DNA of 36,352 nt from Mycolicibacterium austroafricanum (GTDB taxonomy: Bacteria; Actinomycetota; Actinomycetes; Mycobacteriales; Mycobacteriaceae): contig NZ_CACSIP010000012.1 of NCBI RefSeq assembly GCF_902705885.1, positions 56,678 through 93,029 on the forward strand, written 5' to 3'. The stretch's first letter is position 1. Every line of letters begins with the position of its first letter. Of the stretch, positions 14,508-24,341 are shown in pieces. Under the pieces are notes generated by a model. It worked only from the letters and a program-made list of their open reading frames with translations, made no database searches and was not told where the DNA came from. The translations under genes were made by a program, and so were the position numbers.

Positions 14508-15656
14508 GTGACGGAAAACTGGGAGTCTCCTGTGTACTACCTGGTAGCCACCGCCGGTTTTCCGAACTACGGCGACGAACTGATCCTCGACGGCTGGTTG
14601 CGTCACCTACGGGAGGTCGCGCCGAACGCCGACGTCTGGGTCGACACGCCCTCCCCCGGCCCCAGCCAGCTGCTGTTCGGGCAGGCGCACCCGCGGGTGC
14701 GCTTCGTCGACACCCTGTGGCGACTGTGTTGGGAGGCGCCGTCTGACGACCCGTGGGAGCTCGCGGCCTGGGTGCAGCACGCCGTCGCCAACCCCGGCAT
14801 GGCGCCCCGCTGGCACCAGGGCATCGCGCTGCTGCACCGACTCGACGTCGTGCACGTCGTGGGCGGCGGCTACGTCAACGCGATCTGGCCGCGGCACGTC
14901 GGTCTGCTGGCGGGCGCGGCTGCGGCGGCACGCCATTCGGGCGCGCGCGCGGCGATGACGGGGCAGGGCCTGGTGCCGGAGCCGCCAGGTGCCGCGCCGC
15001 TGCTGGGCGCGCTGGCACAGCGCTTCGATGTCGTCGACGTGCGCGACGCGGAATCCGCCGAGCTGCTCGGCGTCGAGGCGGGAGTCGACGACGCGTTCCT
15101 GTCCCTCGGGCAGCACCGGGTGTGCCGCCCGCAGGATGTCTGGCCGGACTCCCGTCCGCCGGAGGTGATGGTGTGCCTGCAGTCCGACATGAACGATGCC
15201 GGCACCGGCACCGGCGCCGTCGCCGGTGCCGCGTTGTCGATGTTGCGCCAGTGGCAGGTTCGCGGCGAGGACGTGTGCGTGGTGGAAGGGATCCCCCGGG
15301 TCGACCGGGAGGTCTACGCGCTGATCGAGCATGAGCTGCCCGGCGCGCGCTTCTTACCGTTCGTCGACGTCTGGGCAGCGGGTCTGCCGGTGTCGGCGGC
15401 TCAGACGTGGATCTCCACCCGGTTCCACCCTCACATGCTGGCGGCGGCGGCCGGGGCGTCCGGTGTGGCGATCTCGATCAGCCCGGGCTACTACGCCCCC
15501 AAACACCGGTCGCTGGTCGCGCTCGGGTCAGGCTGGACGATGATGGAGGATCTGGGCAAGGTGCCGGAACGCCCGAGCTCCGGTGGGTTCGCGCCAGAGA
15601 CCGTGCGCCGGCTGAGTCGGCAGAAACGCGCCGTGGCCGAGGCCCTCTACGGGTAG
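14508..15656 (+). CDS. polysaccharide pyruvyl transferase family protein
   Basis: A 382-residue CsaB/WcaK-type protein predicted to transfer pyruvate from phosphoenolpyruvate to a sugar as a ketal, or a related reaction. The N-terminal TAGFPNYGDELILDGWLRHL is the family's GD motif; VVGGGYVN (about 117-124) and ISTRFHPHMLAAAAG near the C-terminus are the other conserved blocks. No signal peptide is present, so it acts in the cytosol on a precursor. Pyruvylated sugars are known on some mycobacterial glycolipids, but no glycosyltransferase lies nearby, so the acceptor is unknown. GTG 14508 is supported by TAGCAT 6 nt upstream. Confidence 0.85.
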   Translation: MTENWESPVYYLVATAGFPNYGDELILDGWLRHLREVAPNADVWVDTPSPGPSQLLFGQAHPRVRFVDTLWRLCWEAPSDDPWELAAWVQHAVANPGMAPRWHQGIALLHRLDVVHVVGGGYVNAIWPRHVGLLAGAAAAARHSGARAAMTGQGLVPEPPGAAPLLGALAQRFDVVDVRDAESAELLGVEAGVDDAFLSLGQHRVCRPQDVWPDSRPPEVMVCLQSDMNDAGTGTGAVAGAALSMLRQWQVRGEDVCVVEGIPRVDREVYALIEHELPGARFLPFVDVWAAGLPVSAAQTWISTRFHPHMLAAAAGASGVAISISPGYYAPKHRSLVALGSGWTMMEDLGKVPERPSSGGFAPETVRRLSRQKRAVAEALYG

Positions 15657-15662
15657 CCCGCG

Positions 15663-16442
15663 CTACAGCCAGGCCGACCAGAACCTGGTCAGCTGGCTGC
15701 CGACGGACGACAGCGCGGAAGGCACCCCCGACAGGTCGAACAGCCAGTAGACCGCCGAGAAGAACCACTGGTTCAGTCCCGGCGCGACCAGCAGGATCAG
15801 CAGGAGGAAAAAGCCCCACTGTTTGGCAGGCTGCACCGCGCGCTGCGTCTCGGCGCTCAGGTGCGGCTCCAGCGCCCCGTAGCCGTCGAGGCCAGGGATG
15901 GGCAGCATGTTCAGCAGCAGCGCGGTGATCTGGAGGAAAGCCAGGAACGCGACGCCCGCCCAGAACACCGAATGCGCGGGGTCGTACCACAGCCGGATCA
16001 GCACGAGCAGCGCCACCGCGAACATCAGATTGACGGCCGGGCCCGCGAGGCTGACCAGTGTCTTCTGCCGACGCGTCATGAAGGCCGTCTGCACGTAGAC
16101 CGCGCCGCCCGGCAAGCCGATACCGCCGAGTGCGATGAACAGCACCGGAAGTCCCAGCGACAGCAGCGGATGGGAGTACTTCAACGGGTTGAGGGTGAGG
16201 TATCCGCGCACGGCGACGTCGCGGTCGCCGAACCGCCACGCGCTGTAGGCGTGACCGAACTCGTGCAGGCACAGCGACACCAGCCAGCCGAAGATGACGA
16301 ACACGAAGACGCCGACGTAGGCGATCGGCCGGACCTGTTGCGCGGAATACCACGCCACGGCCCCACCGGCTGCGGTGAGGGCGACGATGGCCAGAAAGAT
16401 CGGGCTGGGACGCACCGACTGGTGAAGTGGGCGAATGCTCAC
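15663..16442 (-). CDS. site-2 protease family (M50) membrane metalloprotease, Rv0359-like
   Basis: A 259-residue polytopic zinc protease predicted to cut substrates within or beside the membrane. The zinc motif HEFGH is at 60-64 and the third ligand is Asp186 in NMLPIPGLDGYGALEP, the equivalent of the usual NPxPxLDG. It belongs to the compact S2P group without a PDZ domain. GTG 16442 begins one base after the stop of the Rv0358-like gene (TGAGGTGAG), so translation is coupled. The same pair occurs in M. tuberculosis. The substrate is unknown. Confidence 0.92.
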   Translation of the reverse strand: MSIRPLHQSVRPSPIFLAIVALTAAGGAVAWYSAQQVRPIAYVGVFVFVIFGWLVSLCLHEFGHAYSAWRFGDRDVAVRGYLTLNPLKYSHPLLSLGLPVLFIALGGIGLPGGAVYVQTAFMTRRQKTLVSLAGPAVNLMFAVALLVLIRLWYDPAHSVFWAGVAFLAFLQITALLLNMLPIPGLDGYGALEPHLSAETQRAVQPAKQWGFFLLLILLVAPGLNQWFFSAVYWLFDLSGVPSALSSVGSQLTRFWSAWL

Positions 16443-16443
16443 C

Positions 16444-17046
16444 TCATGAAGCTACCCGCAGCCAACCCTGGGTATGGCGGTAGAAGGTCGAGCGACGTAC
16501 GGGTCGCGGCGCCGGTTTCCCGTCGCGGACCACGAGTGCGCCGGTGGTTCCCAGCTGGGCGGCCCGGCCCGCCACCCATTGCTTCGGCCGGAACCGCCCC
16601 GACAGCGTGCGGGCACGAAGTCCGGGCATCGCGATGGTCGGCTCGATCCGTACGCCCGTCACCTCCCCGTCGAAGAGCACCTCGTCGTCGACCACCGCTT
16701 CGCCGCGGACCGTGCGGGCGTCCTGAGGCGGCAGCCAGTGGGCCGTGGCGGTGATAACGGTGCCGGTCTCGTCGCGGATCAACGGCACCCGGGTCGCGGT
16801 GCCGGTCAGCGCCCGTCGCCCCTGCCACCACCGCGGCGCATGCGCCACCTCGACATCGAGCCGGTCGGCGCGCAGAAGTCGGGTCAGCACCGTTGCCAGA
16901 TCGACGTGCGAGCCGACCACGACGAGGCGGCGGCAGTCGGGAAGTTCGTCGATGACCGCGTCGGCGTCGACGACGGGAACGCCGCGCAGCACCCGGGGAA
17001 TCCGGCGCCCGCCGAACAGCAGAACCGCGACTTGCGAAGCGTCCAA
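16444..17046 (-). CDS. conserved mycobacterial protein, Rv0358-like
   Basis: A 200-residue protein without a recognised domain. The N-terminal half looks like an alpha/beta fold (QVAVLLFGGRR, RRLVVVGSHVDLATVLTRLL) and the C-terminal half is beta-rich and basic, ending KPAPRPVRRSTFYRHTQGWLRVAS. A nucleotide- or sugar-phosphate-handling fold is possible but unproven. The start is TTG 17046, supported by AAGGAG four bases upstream; a much longer reading frame to 18684 is the antisense of purA and is not real. It is coupled to the M50 protease gene and divergent from purA. Confidence 0.75.
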   Translation of the reverse strand: MDASQVAVLLFGGRRIPRVLRGVPVVDADAVIDELPDCRRLVVVGSHVDLATVLTRLLRADRLDVEVAHAPRWWQGRRALTGTATRVPLIRDETGTVITATAHWLPPQDARTVRGEAVVDDEVLFDGEVTGVRIEPTIAMPGLRARTLSGRFRPKQWVAGRAAQLGTTGALVVRDGKPAPRPVRRSTFYRHTQGWLRVAS

Positions 17047-17081
17047 TCTGCTCCTTGTAAACGGGCCTCGATCAGGTCGGA

Positions 17082-17087
17082 TAGGGT
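17082..17087 (+). promoter_or_regulatory. candidate -10 box TAGGGT upstream of purA
   Basis: TAGGGT (GGATAGGGT) lies 61 nt upstream of the purA ATG in the 102-bp gap shared with the divergent Rv0358-like gene. It fits TANNNT; no clear -35. Confidence 0.3.
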
Positions 17088-17112
17088 GGCTCACCGGCTG
17101 CACAGTATTTGA

Positions 17113-19100
<1,988 letters not shown>

Positions 19101-19118
19101 GTGCGCCCGGGGGGGTGA

Positions 19119-20243
19119 ATGGAAAAGGGGATTCGCGAGTACTTCCTGATCTGGTGGCGGCAGCCGTTCGAGTTCGATTGGACCGCAAGGCATTTTCGCG
19201 CCCGCGGGGTGTTGCGGGTGCATCAGGTGTTCTTCGGTTGCTTCTGCCTCCTCTACGGCCTCACCGCGCTGTTGACCATGGTGTGGGGCTATGCCGACGA
19301 CGGGCCGGTCGGCGGCCGGTGGCTGGTGCTCATCGTGGCCGTGAGCTCAGCGGTGCTGGGTGTGCTCTGGATTTTCGGTCCGTGGCCGACCGAGCGCCAG
19401 TCGGCGGCGTTCGTGATCTATGCCGACCTCGCTGTGGTCACGGTGATCGCCTGTTACGAGGACGCGTTCCTGGCGATGCCGGGGCTGGCACTGCTGGCCG
19501 CCAACGGCATCTACGTCGTCATCGCGCACGGTCCGCGCGCGCTGCTGCTGCATCTGGCGTTCACCGTCGCGGCGTTTGCCTGGTTGTACGCGATGTCGAT
19601 CACCCAGGGCACGGCAGCGGTCTCGTTGATCACGGTGCGCCTGCTGGTGTTGATACCGACCGTGGTCGGGGTTCCGGTGATCGTGCACTCGTATCTGCTG
19701 GCGCTGCGCATCGGTGCCGTCGACGCGATGTACGACCCGTTGACCAGGCTGCTCAACCGCCGCGGTCTCGAGGACGAGGTCGACGACCTGTTGGCGGCGG
19801 ACGGCGGGCAGGTCGGGGTGCTGGCCGTGGATATCGACAAGTTCAAGGCCATCAACGACAGGCACGGCCATGAGGCCGGAGACCGGGTGCTCATCGGCGT
19901 GGCCAACGCCGCACGCGACGCGGTGGTGTCGGCCGGTGCCCGGGCGGTGATCGCCCGCACCGGCGGCGAGGAGTTCGTTGTCGTGGTGGACGACCGAGTT
20001 GTCGACGGACGGGCGGCCGTCGCGTTGCGGGTGGCCGAACTGCTCCACGAGAAGGTGGCCCGGTGCGACGGCGCCGCCGCGCCGACGGTCAGCATCGGCG
20101 CCGTGACCGCGGGCACGCGGGGCGACGTGCGGCGGACGGTCCGCGAGCTGATCGAGCGCGCCGACGCGGCGATGTATCGGGCCAAGAACGCCGGCGGTAA
20201 CCGGACGGTGGTGGCCGGCGACTCCGTTGCGGCCGGAGAGTGA
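19119..20243 (+). CDS. membrane-anchored diguanylate cyclase (GGDEF)
   Basis: A 374-residue protein with about six TM helices in residues 35-192 and a cytosolic GGDEF domain (about 200-365) that should make c-di-GMP from two GTP. The active motif is GGEEF at 282-286; the domain opens with DPLTRLLNRRG (206-216), and Asp238 and Asp240 in VDIDKFK are metal/GTP-binding residues. The residues just before the motif (AVIARTGGEEF) lack an RxxD inhibitory site, so product feedback by that route is not expected. There is no EAL domain. ATG 19119 follows a G-rich ribosome-binding sequence. Its stop is immediately followed by an ATG that is an alternative start for the P450 gene. Confidence 0.92.
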   Translation: MEKGIREYFLIWWRQPFEFDWTARHFRARGVLRVHQVFFGCFCLLYGLTALLTMVWGYADDGPVGGRWLVLIVAVSSAVLGVLWIFGPWPTERQSAAFVIYADLAVVTVIACYEDAFLAMPGLALLAANGIYVVIAHGPRALLLHLAFTVAAFAWLYAMSITQGTAAVSLITVRLLVLIPTVVGVPVIVHSYLLALRIGAVDAMYDPLTRLLNRRGLEDEVDDLLAADGGQVGVLAVDIDKFKAINDRHGHEAGDRVLIGVANAARDAVVSAGARAVIARTGGEEFVVVVDDRVVDGRAAVALRVAELLHEKVARCDGAAAPTVSIGAVTAGTRGDVRRTVRELIERADAAMYRAKNAGGNRTVVAGDSVAAGE

Positions 20244-20296
20244 ATGACCTGTACGGAGTTCGGGCCAAGCCGCGTTCCCGGGAGCCGCAACACACA

Positions 20297-20302
20297 TATG
20301 CT
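20297..20302 (+). promoter_or_regulatory. candidate leaderless -10 box TATGCT of the CYP102-type gene
   Basis: TATGCT is followed by seven bases and ATG 20310. This would give the P450 gene a private, leaderless transcript in addition to read-through from the cyclase gene. Confidence 0.35.
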
Positions 20303-20309
20303 GCCCGGC

Positions 20310-23300
20310 ATGGCCGAATTTGCGCCCTCGCCGCCGCCGGAGCTCGAGCATGTCCCCTCCGCCGAGGGGCCCCTGCCGACTCCGGCCGATCTGACCGGCC
20401 GGCCGTACGCGCTACCCGTCGACACCCTCGGTGAACTCCACGGACCACTGTTCTATGCGGACTACAGCGGAGTCCGAAAGCTCTACGCGTGCTCGTTAGA
20501 ACTGGTCGAAGAGCTCTGCGACGACAGCAGATTCGCCAAGAACCTGACCAGCTCACTCGCCGCGGTGCGCCCACTGGCCGGTGACGGATTGTTCACCGCG
20601 TTCCACGGCGAGCCGAACTGGCAGAAGGCCCACGACGTCCTGCTGCCCGGATTCAGCTACGCGGGTCTGCGCAATTACCACTCTTCGATGCTGGACATCA
20701 GTTGCCAGCTCGTCGACCGCTGGGACGACTGTGTGGGCCGGCAACCGGTGGACGTCTCCGGCGATTTGCAGAAGCTCGCGATGGATACGGTGGCGCTGGC
20801 CGGTTTCGGTGCTCGCTTCGAGTCGTTCGACCACGACGGCCTCGCCCCGATTCCGCAGAGCTTCACCAACGCCTTTGCTGCACTCGGAACACCGGCAAAG
20901 GCAACGGAATTCGAAGCCGAGCTGGTGAACCTGCACCGTTATTTCGACGAACTCATCAACAAGCACCGGGACTCCGGGAACGGCCAGGCAGACGATCTGC
21001 TGTACACCATGCTCGGACACGATTCGGAGGGTCGGCCGGTCCTCGAGCCCGAGAACATCCGCAACCAGATCATGACCTTTCTGATCGCGGGGCAGCTGAC
21101 CACCTCGGAGCTGATGCCCAACGCGCTCTACAACCTCGTGCACCATCCTGCGGTGCTGTCCCGGGTACAGACCGAGGTGGACCAGGTGTTCGGTCCCGAG
21201 GACGACCACCTGCCCACCTTCGATGACATCGGCAAACTCGGTTATCTGCGGCAGGTGCTCAACGAGACACTGCGGCTGTCCCCGCCGGTACTGGGTTTCG
21301 ACCGGATGGCGTTGGCGGACACGGTCATCGGTGGCAGGTACCCGGTCAAGGAGGGTGAAGCGGTCACCGTGCTGACGGGGGCGCTGCACCGACAGCCGGA
21401 ATGGGGTGACAACGTCGAACTCTTCGATCCGGACCGGTTCGACCCGCTGCGCGCCGAGAGCCGCCCCACAGCGCTGTTCAAACCCTTCGGCACCGGGGAG
21501 CGGTCTTGCATCGGCCGCCAGTTCGCCCTTCATGAGGCCACCATGGCGATCGCCCGGCTGGTCCATCGCTACCGGCTGCTGGACTCCCGACACTATGTGT
21601 TGCAGTTCGACAGCGAGCTGAGCCGGCGCCCGATCGGCTTCTGTCTGGACTTGGTCCGGCGCACTCCCGCCGAAAGACGCCGCGCTGCGCTGACGGACTC
21701 GGCAACCACCGATCGAGCGGCCGCTCACCCGGTCTCACCGATCAAGGTCGGCACCACACTGGCGATCCTGCACGGCTCGAACCTCGGCACCTGCCGCGCT
21801 CTGGCCTCTCAACTCGCCGAGGAGGCCACCGATATGGGCGCTACCGCGACCGTCGGACCGCTCGACGACGCAGCCGGCGGCATGGCCGGGGCGGACGCGA
21901 TCTTGATCGTCGCGTCGTCCTACAACGGCCAGCCCACCGACGACGCACGTGCGTTTTTCGCCTGGCTTCTCGGTGACGACGCCGAACTGGTCGACCAGCC
22001 CTACTTCGCCGTACTCGGCGTCGGAGACCACAACTGGGCCGAGACGTATCAGGCAGTGCCGAAACGCATCGACGAACGGTTGACCGAGCTGGGCGGCGAG
22101 CGCCTGGTTCCCCGGGCGGCGGCGGACACCTCCGGTGACCTGACCGGAACTGTCGAAGAGTTCTCCGCCGCCTTCTGGGCGGCTCTGTCCCAACGTTTCG
22201 GCGATCCCGACGCAGTGCCGGTGACCGACAGCAACGAACCGCTCTACGATCTGCGCACCATCGTCGGTCCGGTGACCGCGGCGATCGATGCCAGGTTCGC
22301 GGTGACACCGATGACCGTGTTGGACAACACCGAGCTGGTGAGCGGCGACAATGCGTTGGGGCAGGCCAAACACCATGTGCGCATCACCCTTTCCGAAGGC
22401 GTCGGATATCAGACGGGTGATCACCTGACCGTGCTCGCGGACAACCCGCCGGACGTCGTCGACGCGGTGCTCCAGGCACTCGACATCGACCCGCAACTCC
22501 GATTGTCGATCAACCCGCGGCGCACCTCTCGCCGGCTCATCGCGCTCGACCGCGAGGTCAGTGTGCGCGAGTTACTCACCCACTTCGTCGAACTGCGCAA
22601 GCCGGCCACGCGCAGCCAACTGGCCCGGCTCGCGGTCACCAATCCGTGCTTGCCCGAGCGGCAGCACCTCGAGGAACTCGCCGCGGCTTCCGAGCCGTGC
22701 GGGCTCAGCCCGCTGGAGATCCTGCACCAGTTCCCGGCCTGCGATGTCACCGGCGCGGAGCTGCTGGAACTGCTCGAACCGATGACGCCACGCCACTACT
22801 CCATCGCGTCTTCTTCACGGCTGTCGCCGGACGTCGTCGCACTCGTGGTCAGCGTGCTCGACGCGCCCGCGCGGACCGGCCGCGGTCTGTTCAAAGGGGT
22901 CGCGTCGAATCACCTCGCTGCTCTCGGTCCCGGTGCCCAGATCCGCGCTCGCGTGGACCCGGCGCGTCAGGCGTTCCGGGCGGGTGCCGACCCCGAGAAG
23001 AATGTGATCCTGGTCAGCGCCGGCACCGGTGTCGCCCCGTTCTGCGGATTCCTGGGAGACCGGTTGGCAGCCAAACAGGACGGCGCGCCGTTCTCGCCGG
23101 CGTTGTGCTTCTTCGGCGTCCGCGACCCCGATGTCGACTACATCTTCCGTGAGCAGTTCGAGGAAGCCGACGACCTCGGGATCGTGCGGATGCGTCCCGC
23201 GTTCTCGCGGGCACCGCAGGATGGAGTCCGTTACGTGCAGGACCGAATCGCCGCCGACGCGGATGAGGTCTGGGAACTACTCGGTGACCCCGCACGGGAT

Positions 23301-23468
23301 GCTCACGTCTACGTGTGTGGTGACGGCGCAAAGATGGCACCGGCTGTGCGCCGGGCGTTCCTGGGCATCTACCGCGCCCGCACCGGTGCCGACGAGACAC
23401 AGGCGAACGACTGGCTGACAGCTCTGGTCGAATCCGATCACTACGTCGAGGACGTGTGGGCGGGGTGA
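20310..23468 (+). CDS. CYP102-type self-sufficient P450 (P450-BM3-like, P450-FMN-FAD fusion) with atypical I-helix
   Basis: A 1052-residue fusion aligning end to end with P450-BM3 (1049 aa), a fatty-acid hydroxylase. P450 domain (1-465): ExxR in ETLRLSPP; heme loop FGTGERSCIG with Cys400, the BM3 number; DGLFT keeps the Phe87 equivalent; Tyr51 is retained but Arg47 is Val. The I-helix reads FLIAGQLTTSE: Leu263 replaces the conserved Glu267 and Gln262 replaces His266, while the catalytic Thr264 (BM3 Thr268) stays. Reductase: FMN motifs ILHGSNLGT and SSYNGQPTDDA; FAD motif RHYSIASSS; NADPH motifs GTGVAPF and AFSR; C-terminal DVWAG. ATG 20310 gives a BM3-like N-terminus and follows TATGCT; ATG 20244, with GGAGAG before it, is the alternative (1074 aa). 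Confidence 0.93.
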   Translation: MAEFAPSPPPELEHVPSAEGPLPTPADLTGRPYALPVDTLGELHGPLFYADYSGVRKLYACSLELVEELCDDSRFAKNLTSSLAAVRPLAGDGLFTAFHGEPNWQKAHDVLLPGFSYAGLRNYHSSMLDISCQLVDRWDDCVGRQPVDVSGDLQKLAMDTVALAGFGARFESFDHDGLAPIPQSFTNAFAALGTPAKATEFEAELVNLHRYFDELINKHRDSGNGQADDLLYTMLGHDSEGRPVLEPENIRNQIMTFLIAGQLTTSELMPNALYNLVHHPAVLSRVQTEVDQVFGPEDDHLPTFDDIGKLGYLRQVLNETLRLSPPVLGFDRMALADTVIGGRYPVKEGEAVTVLTGALHRQPEWGDNVELFDPDRFDPLRAESRPTALFKPFGTGERSCIGRQFALHEATMAIARLVHRYRLLDSRHYVLQFDSELSRRPIGFCLDLVRRTPAERRRAALTDSATTDRAAAHPVSPIKVGTTLAILHGSNLGTCRALASQLAEEATDMGATATVGPLDDAAGGMAGADAILIVASSYNGQPTDDARAFFAWLLGDDAELVDQPYFAVLGVGDHNWAETYQAVPKRIDERLTELGGERLVPRAAADTSGDLTGTVEEFSAAFWAALSQRFGDPDAVPVTDSNEPLYDLRTIVGPVTAAIDARFAVTPMTVLDNTELVSGDNALGQAKHHVRITLSEGVGYQTGDHLTVLADNPPDVVDAVLQALDIDPQLRLSINPRRTSRRLIALDREVSVRELLTHFVELRKPATRSQLARLAVTNPCLPERQHLEELAAASEPCGLSPLEILHQFPACDVTGAELLELLEPMTPRHYSIASSSRLSPDVVALVVSVLDAPARTGRGLFKGVASNHLAALGPGAQIRARVDPARQAFRAGADPEKNVILVSAGTGVAPFCGFLGDRLAAKQDGAPFSPALCFFGVRDPDVDYIFREQFEEADDLGIVRMRPAFSRAPQDGVRYVQDRIAADADEVWELLGDPARDAHVYVCGDGAKMAPAVRRAFLGIYRARTGADETQANDWLTALVESDHYVEDVWAG

Positions 23469-23506
23469 ACACCCCCCCGGCCGCCGCGGCATGCCACGAT
23501 GAGGCG

Positions 23507-24175
23507 GTGACGCATCCGGTCGACCGCCACCTCCGCCGCCTCACGACACCGCGGGCCGCGGCATTCGCCGGCGTGCTGTTCGCGCTACTGTTCGGGACGG
23601 TGCTGGTGTTGACCCGCACCGCACTGCCCGAGGGGGCAGAACTGGGCTCGCAGTGGGTCGACGGTTCCGGCGGGCAACTGCGAGTCGCCGTGGTGCTGAT
23701 GCCTTTCGCGGGCATCGCGTTCCTGTGGTTCATCGGGGTGGTTCGTGACGGCCTCGGCGTGCTGGAGGACAAGTTCTTCACCACGGTGCTCGTCGGCAGC
23801 GGTCTGCTGTTCCTGGCGATGATCTTCGCGGCCACGGCAGTGGGGGCGGGCCTGCTCGCCAGCAAGGAGTCGCTCGCGGACGCAGACAGCCGCACCGAGG
23901 TCGCGGCTTTCGGCCAGGGGCTGCTCGTCGCGCTGTCCAACACCTACGCGCTGCGGATGGCCGCGGTGTTCATGATGTCGCTGGCCACCATCTGGTTGCG
24001 CACGCATCTGATGCCGGGCTGGTTGGTGATCGTGACGTACCTTGTCGCGCTGTCTGTTCTGATAGCCAGTGACGTCAGCTTGTGGATGACGATGGCGTTC
24101 CCGATATGGGTGCTGGTGGTCAGCCTGGTGCTGGTGGTTCGGCGATCGCCAGAGCACTCGACGGGCACAGCTTGA
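23507..24175 (+). CDS. six-TM integral membrane protein, function unknown
   Basis: A 222-residue hydrophobic protein with about six TM helices (e.g. AAAFAGVLFALLFGTVLVLT, VAVVLMPFAGIAFLWFIGVV, MTMAFPIWVLVVSLVLVV). It has a short basic N-terminus (HLRRLTTPR), so the N-terminus is probably inside. I recognise no family. GTG 23507 is chosen over GTG 23456, which would overlap the P450 gene: CACGAT lies 6 nt upstream and GAGG gives a weak ribosome site. It is downstream of the CYP102-type gene in the same direction. Its last 56 nt overlap the convergent ferredoxin gene. Confidence 0.8.
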   Translation: MTHPVDRHLRRLTTPRAAAFAGVLFALLFGTVLVLTRTALPEGAELGSQWVDGSGGQLRVAVVLMPFAGIAFLWFIGVVRDGLGVLEDKFFTTVLVGSGLLFLAMIFAATAVGAGLLASKESLADADSRTEVAAFGQGLLVALSNTYALRMAAVFMMSLATIWLRTHLMPGWLVIVTYLVALSVLIASDVSLWMTMAFPIWVLVVSLVLVVRRSPEHSTGTA

Positions 24176-24341
24176 CGGCCTCCCGGGTGCGCTCGACTTC
24201 GTCCGGCGGTACCTCGTCGACGAGCACCACCACGATGCCGTCGTCGTCCTGATCGAAGACGGCGCCGGCGACCATCACGCAGTTGCCGGCCTGGATGCAC
24301 AACTCGCGGTCGGCGAGGACTCGCACCGGTCCGTCACTCAT
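24120..24341 (-). CDS. [3Fe-4S] ferredoxin
   Basis: A 73-residue ferredoxin, electron donor for the P450 encoded just upstream. Cluster ligands are Cys15, Cys21 and Cys59 in ELCIQAGNC and KLCPSSAL; the fourth position that would make a 4Fe cluster is Ala18. This ligand pattern is standard for ferredoxins paired with actinobacterial P450s. ATG 24341 overlaps the P450 stop by 8 nt (ATGAGTGA), so the two are coupled. The 3' end overlaps the convergent six-TM gene by 56 nt. No ferredoxin reductase gene is in the window. Confidence 0.93.
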   Translation of the reverse strand: MSDGPVRVLADRELCIQAGNCVMVAGAVFDQDDDGIVVVLVDEVPPDEVERTREAVKLCPSSALAIAEPPAPG

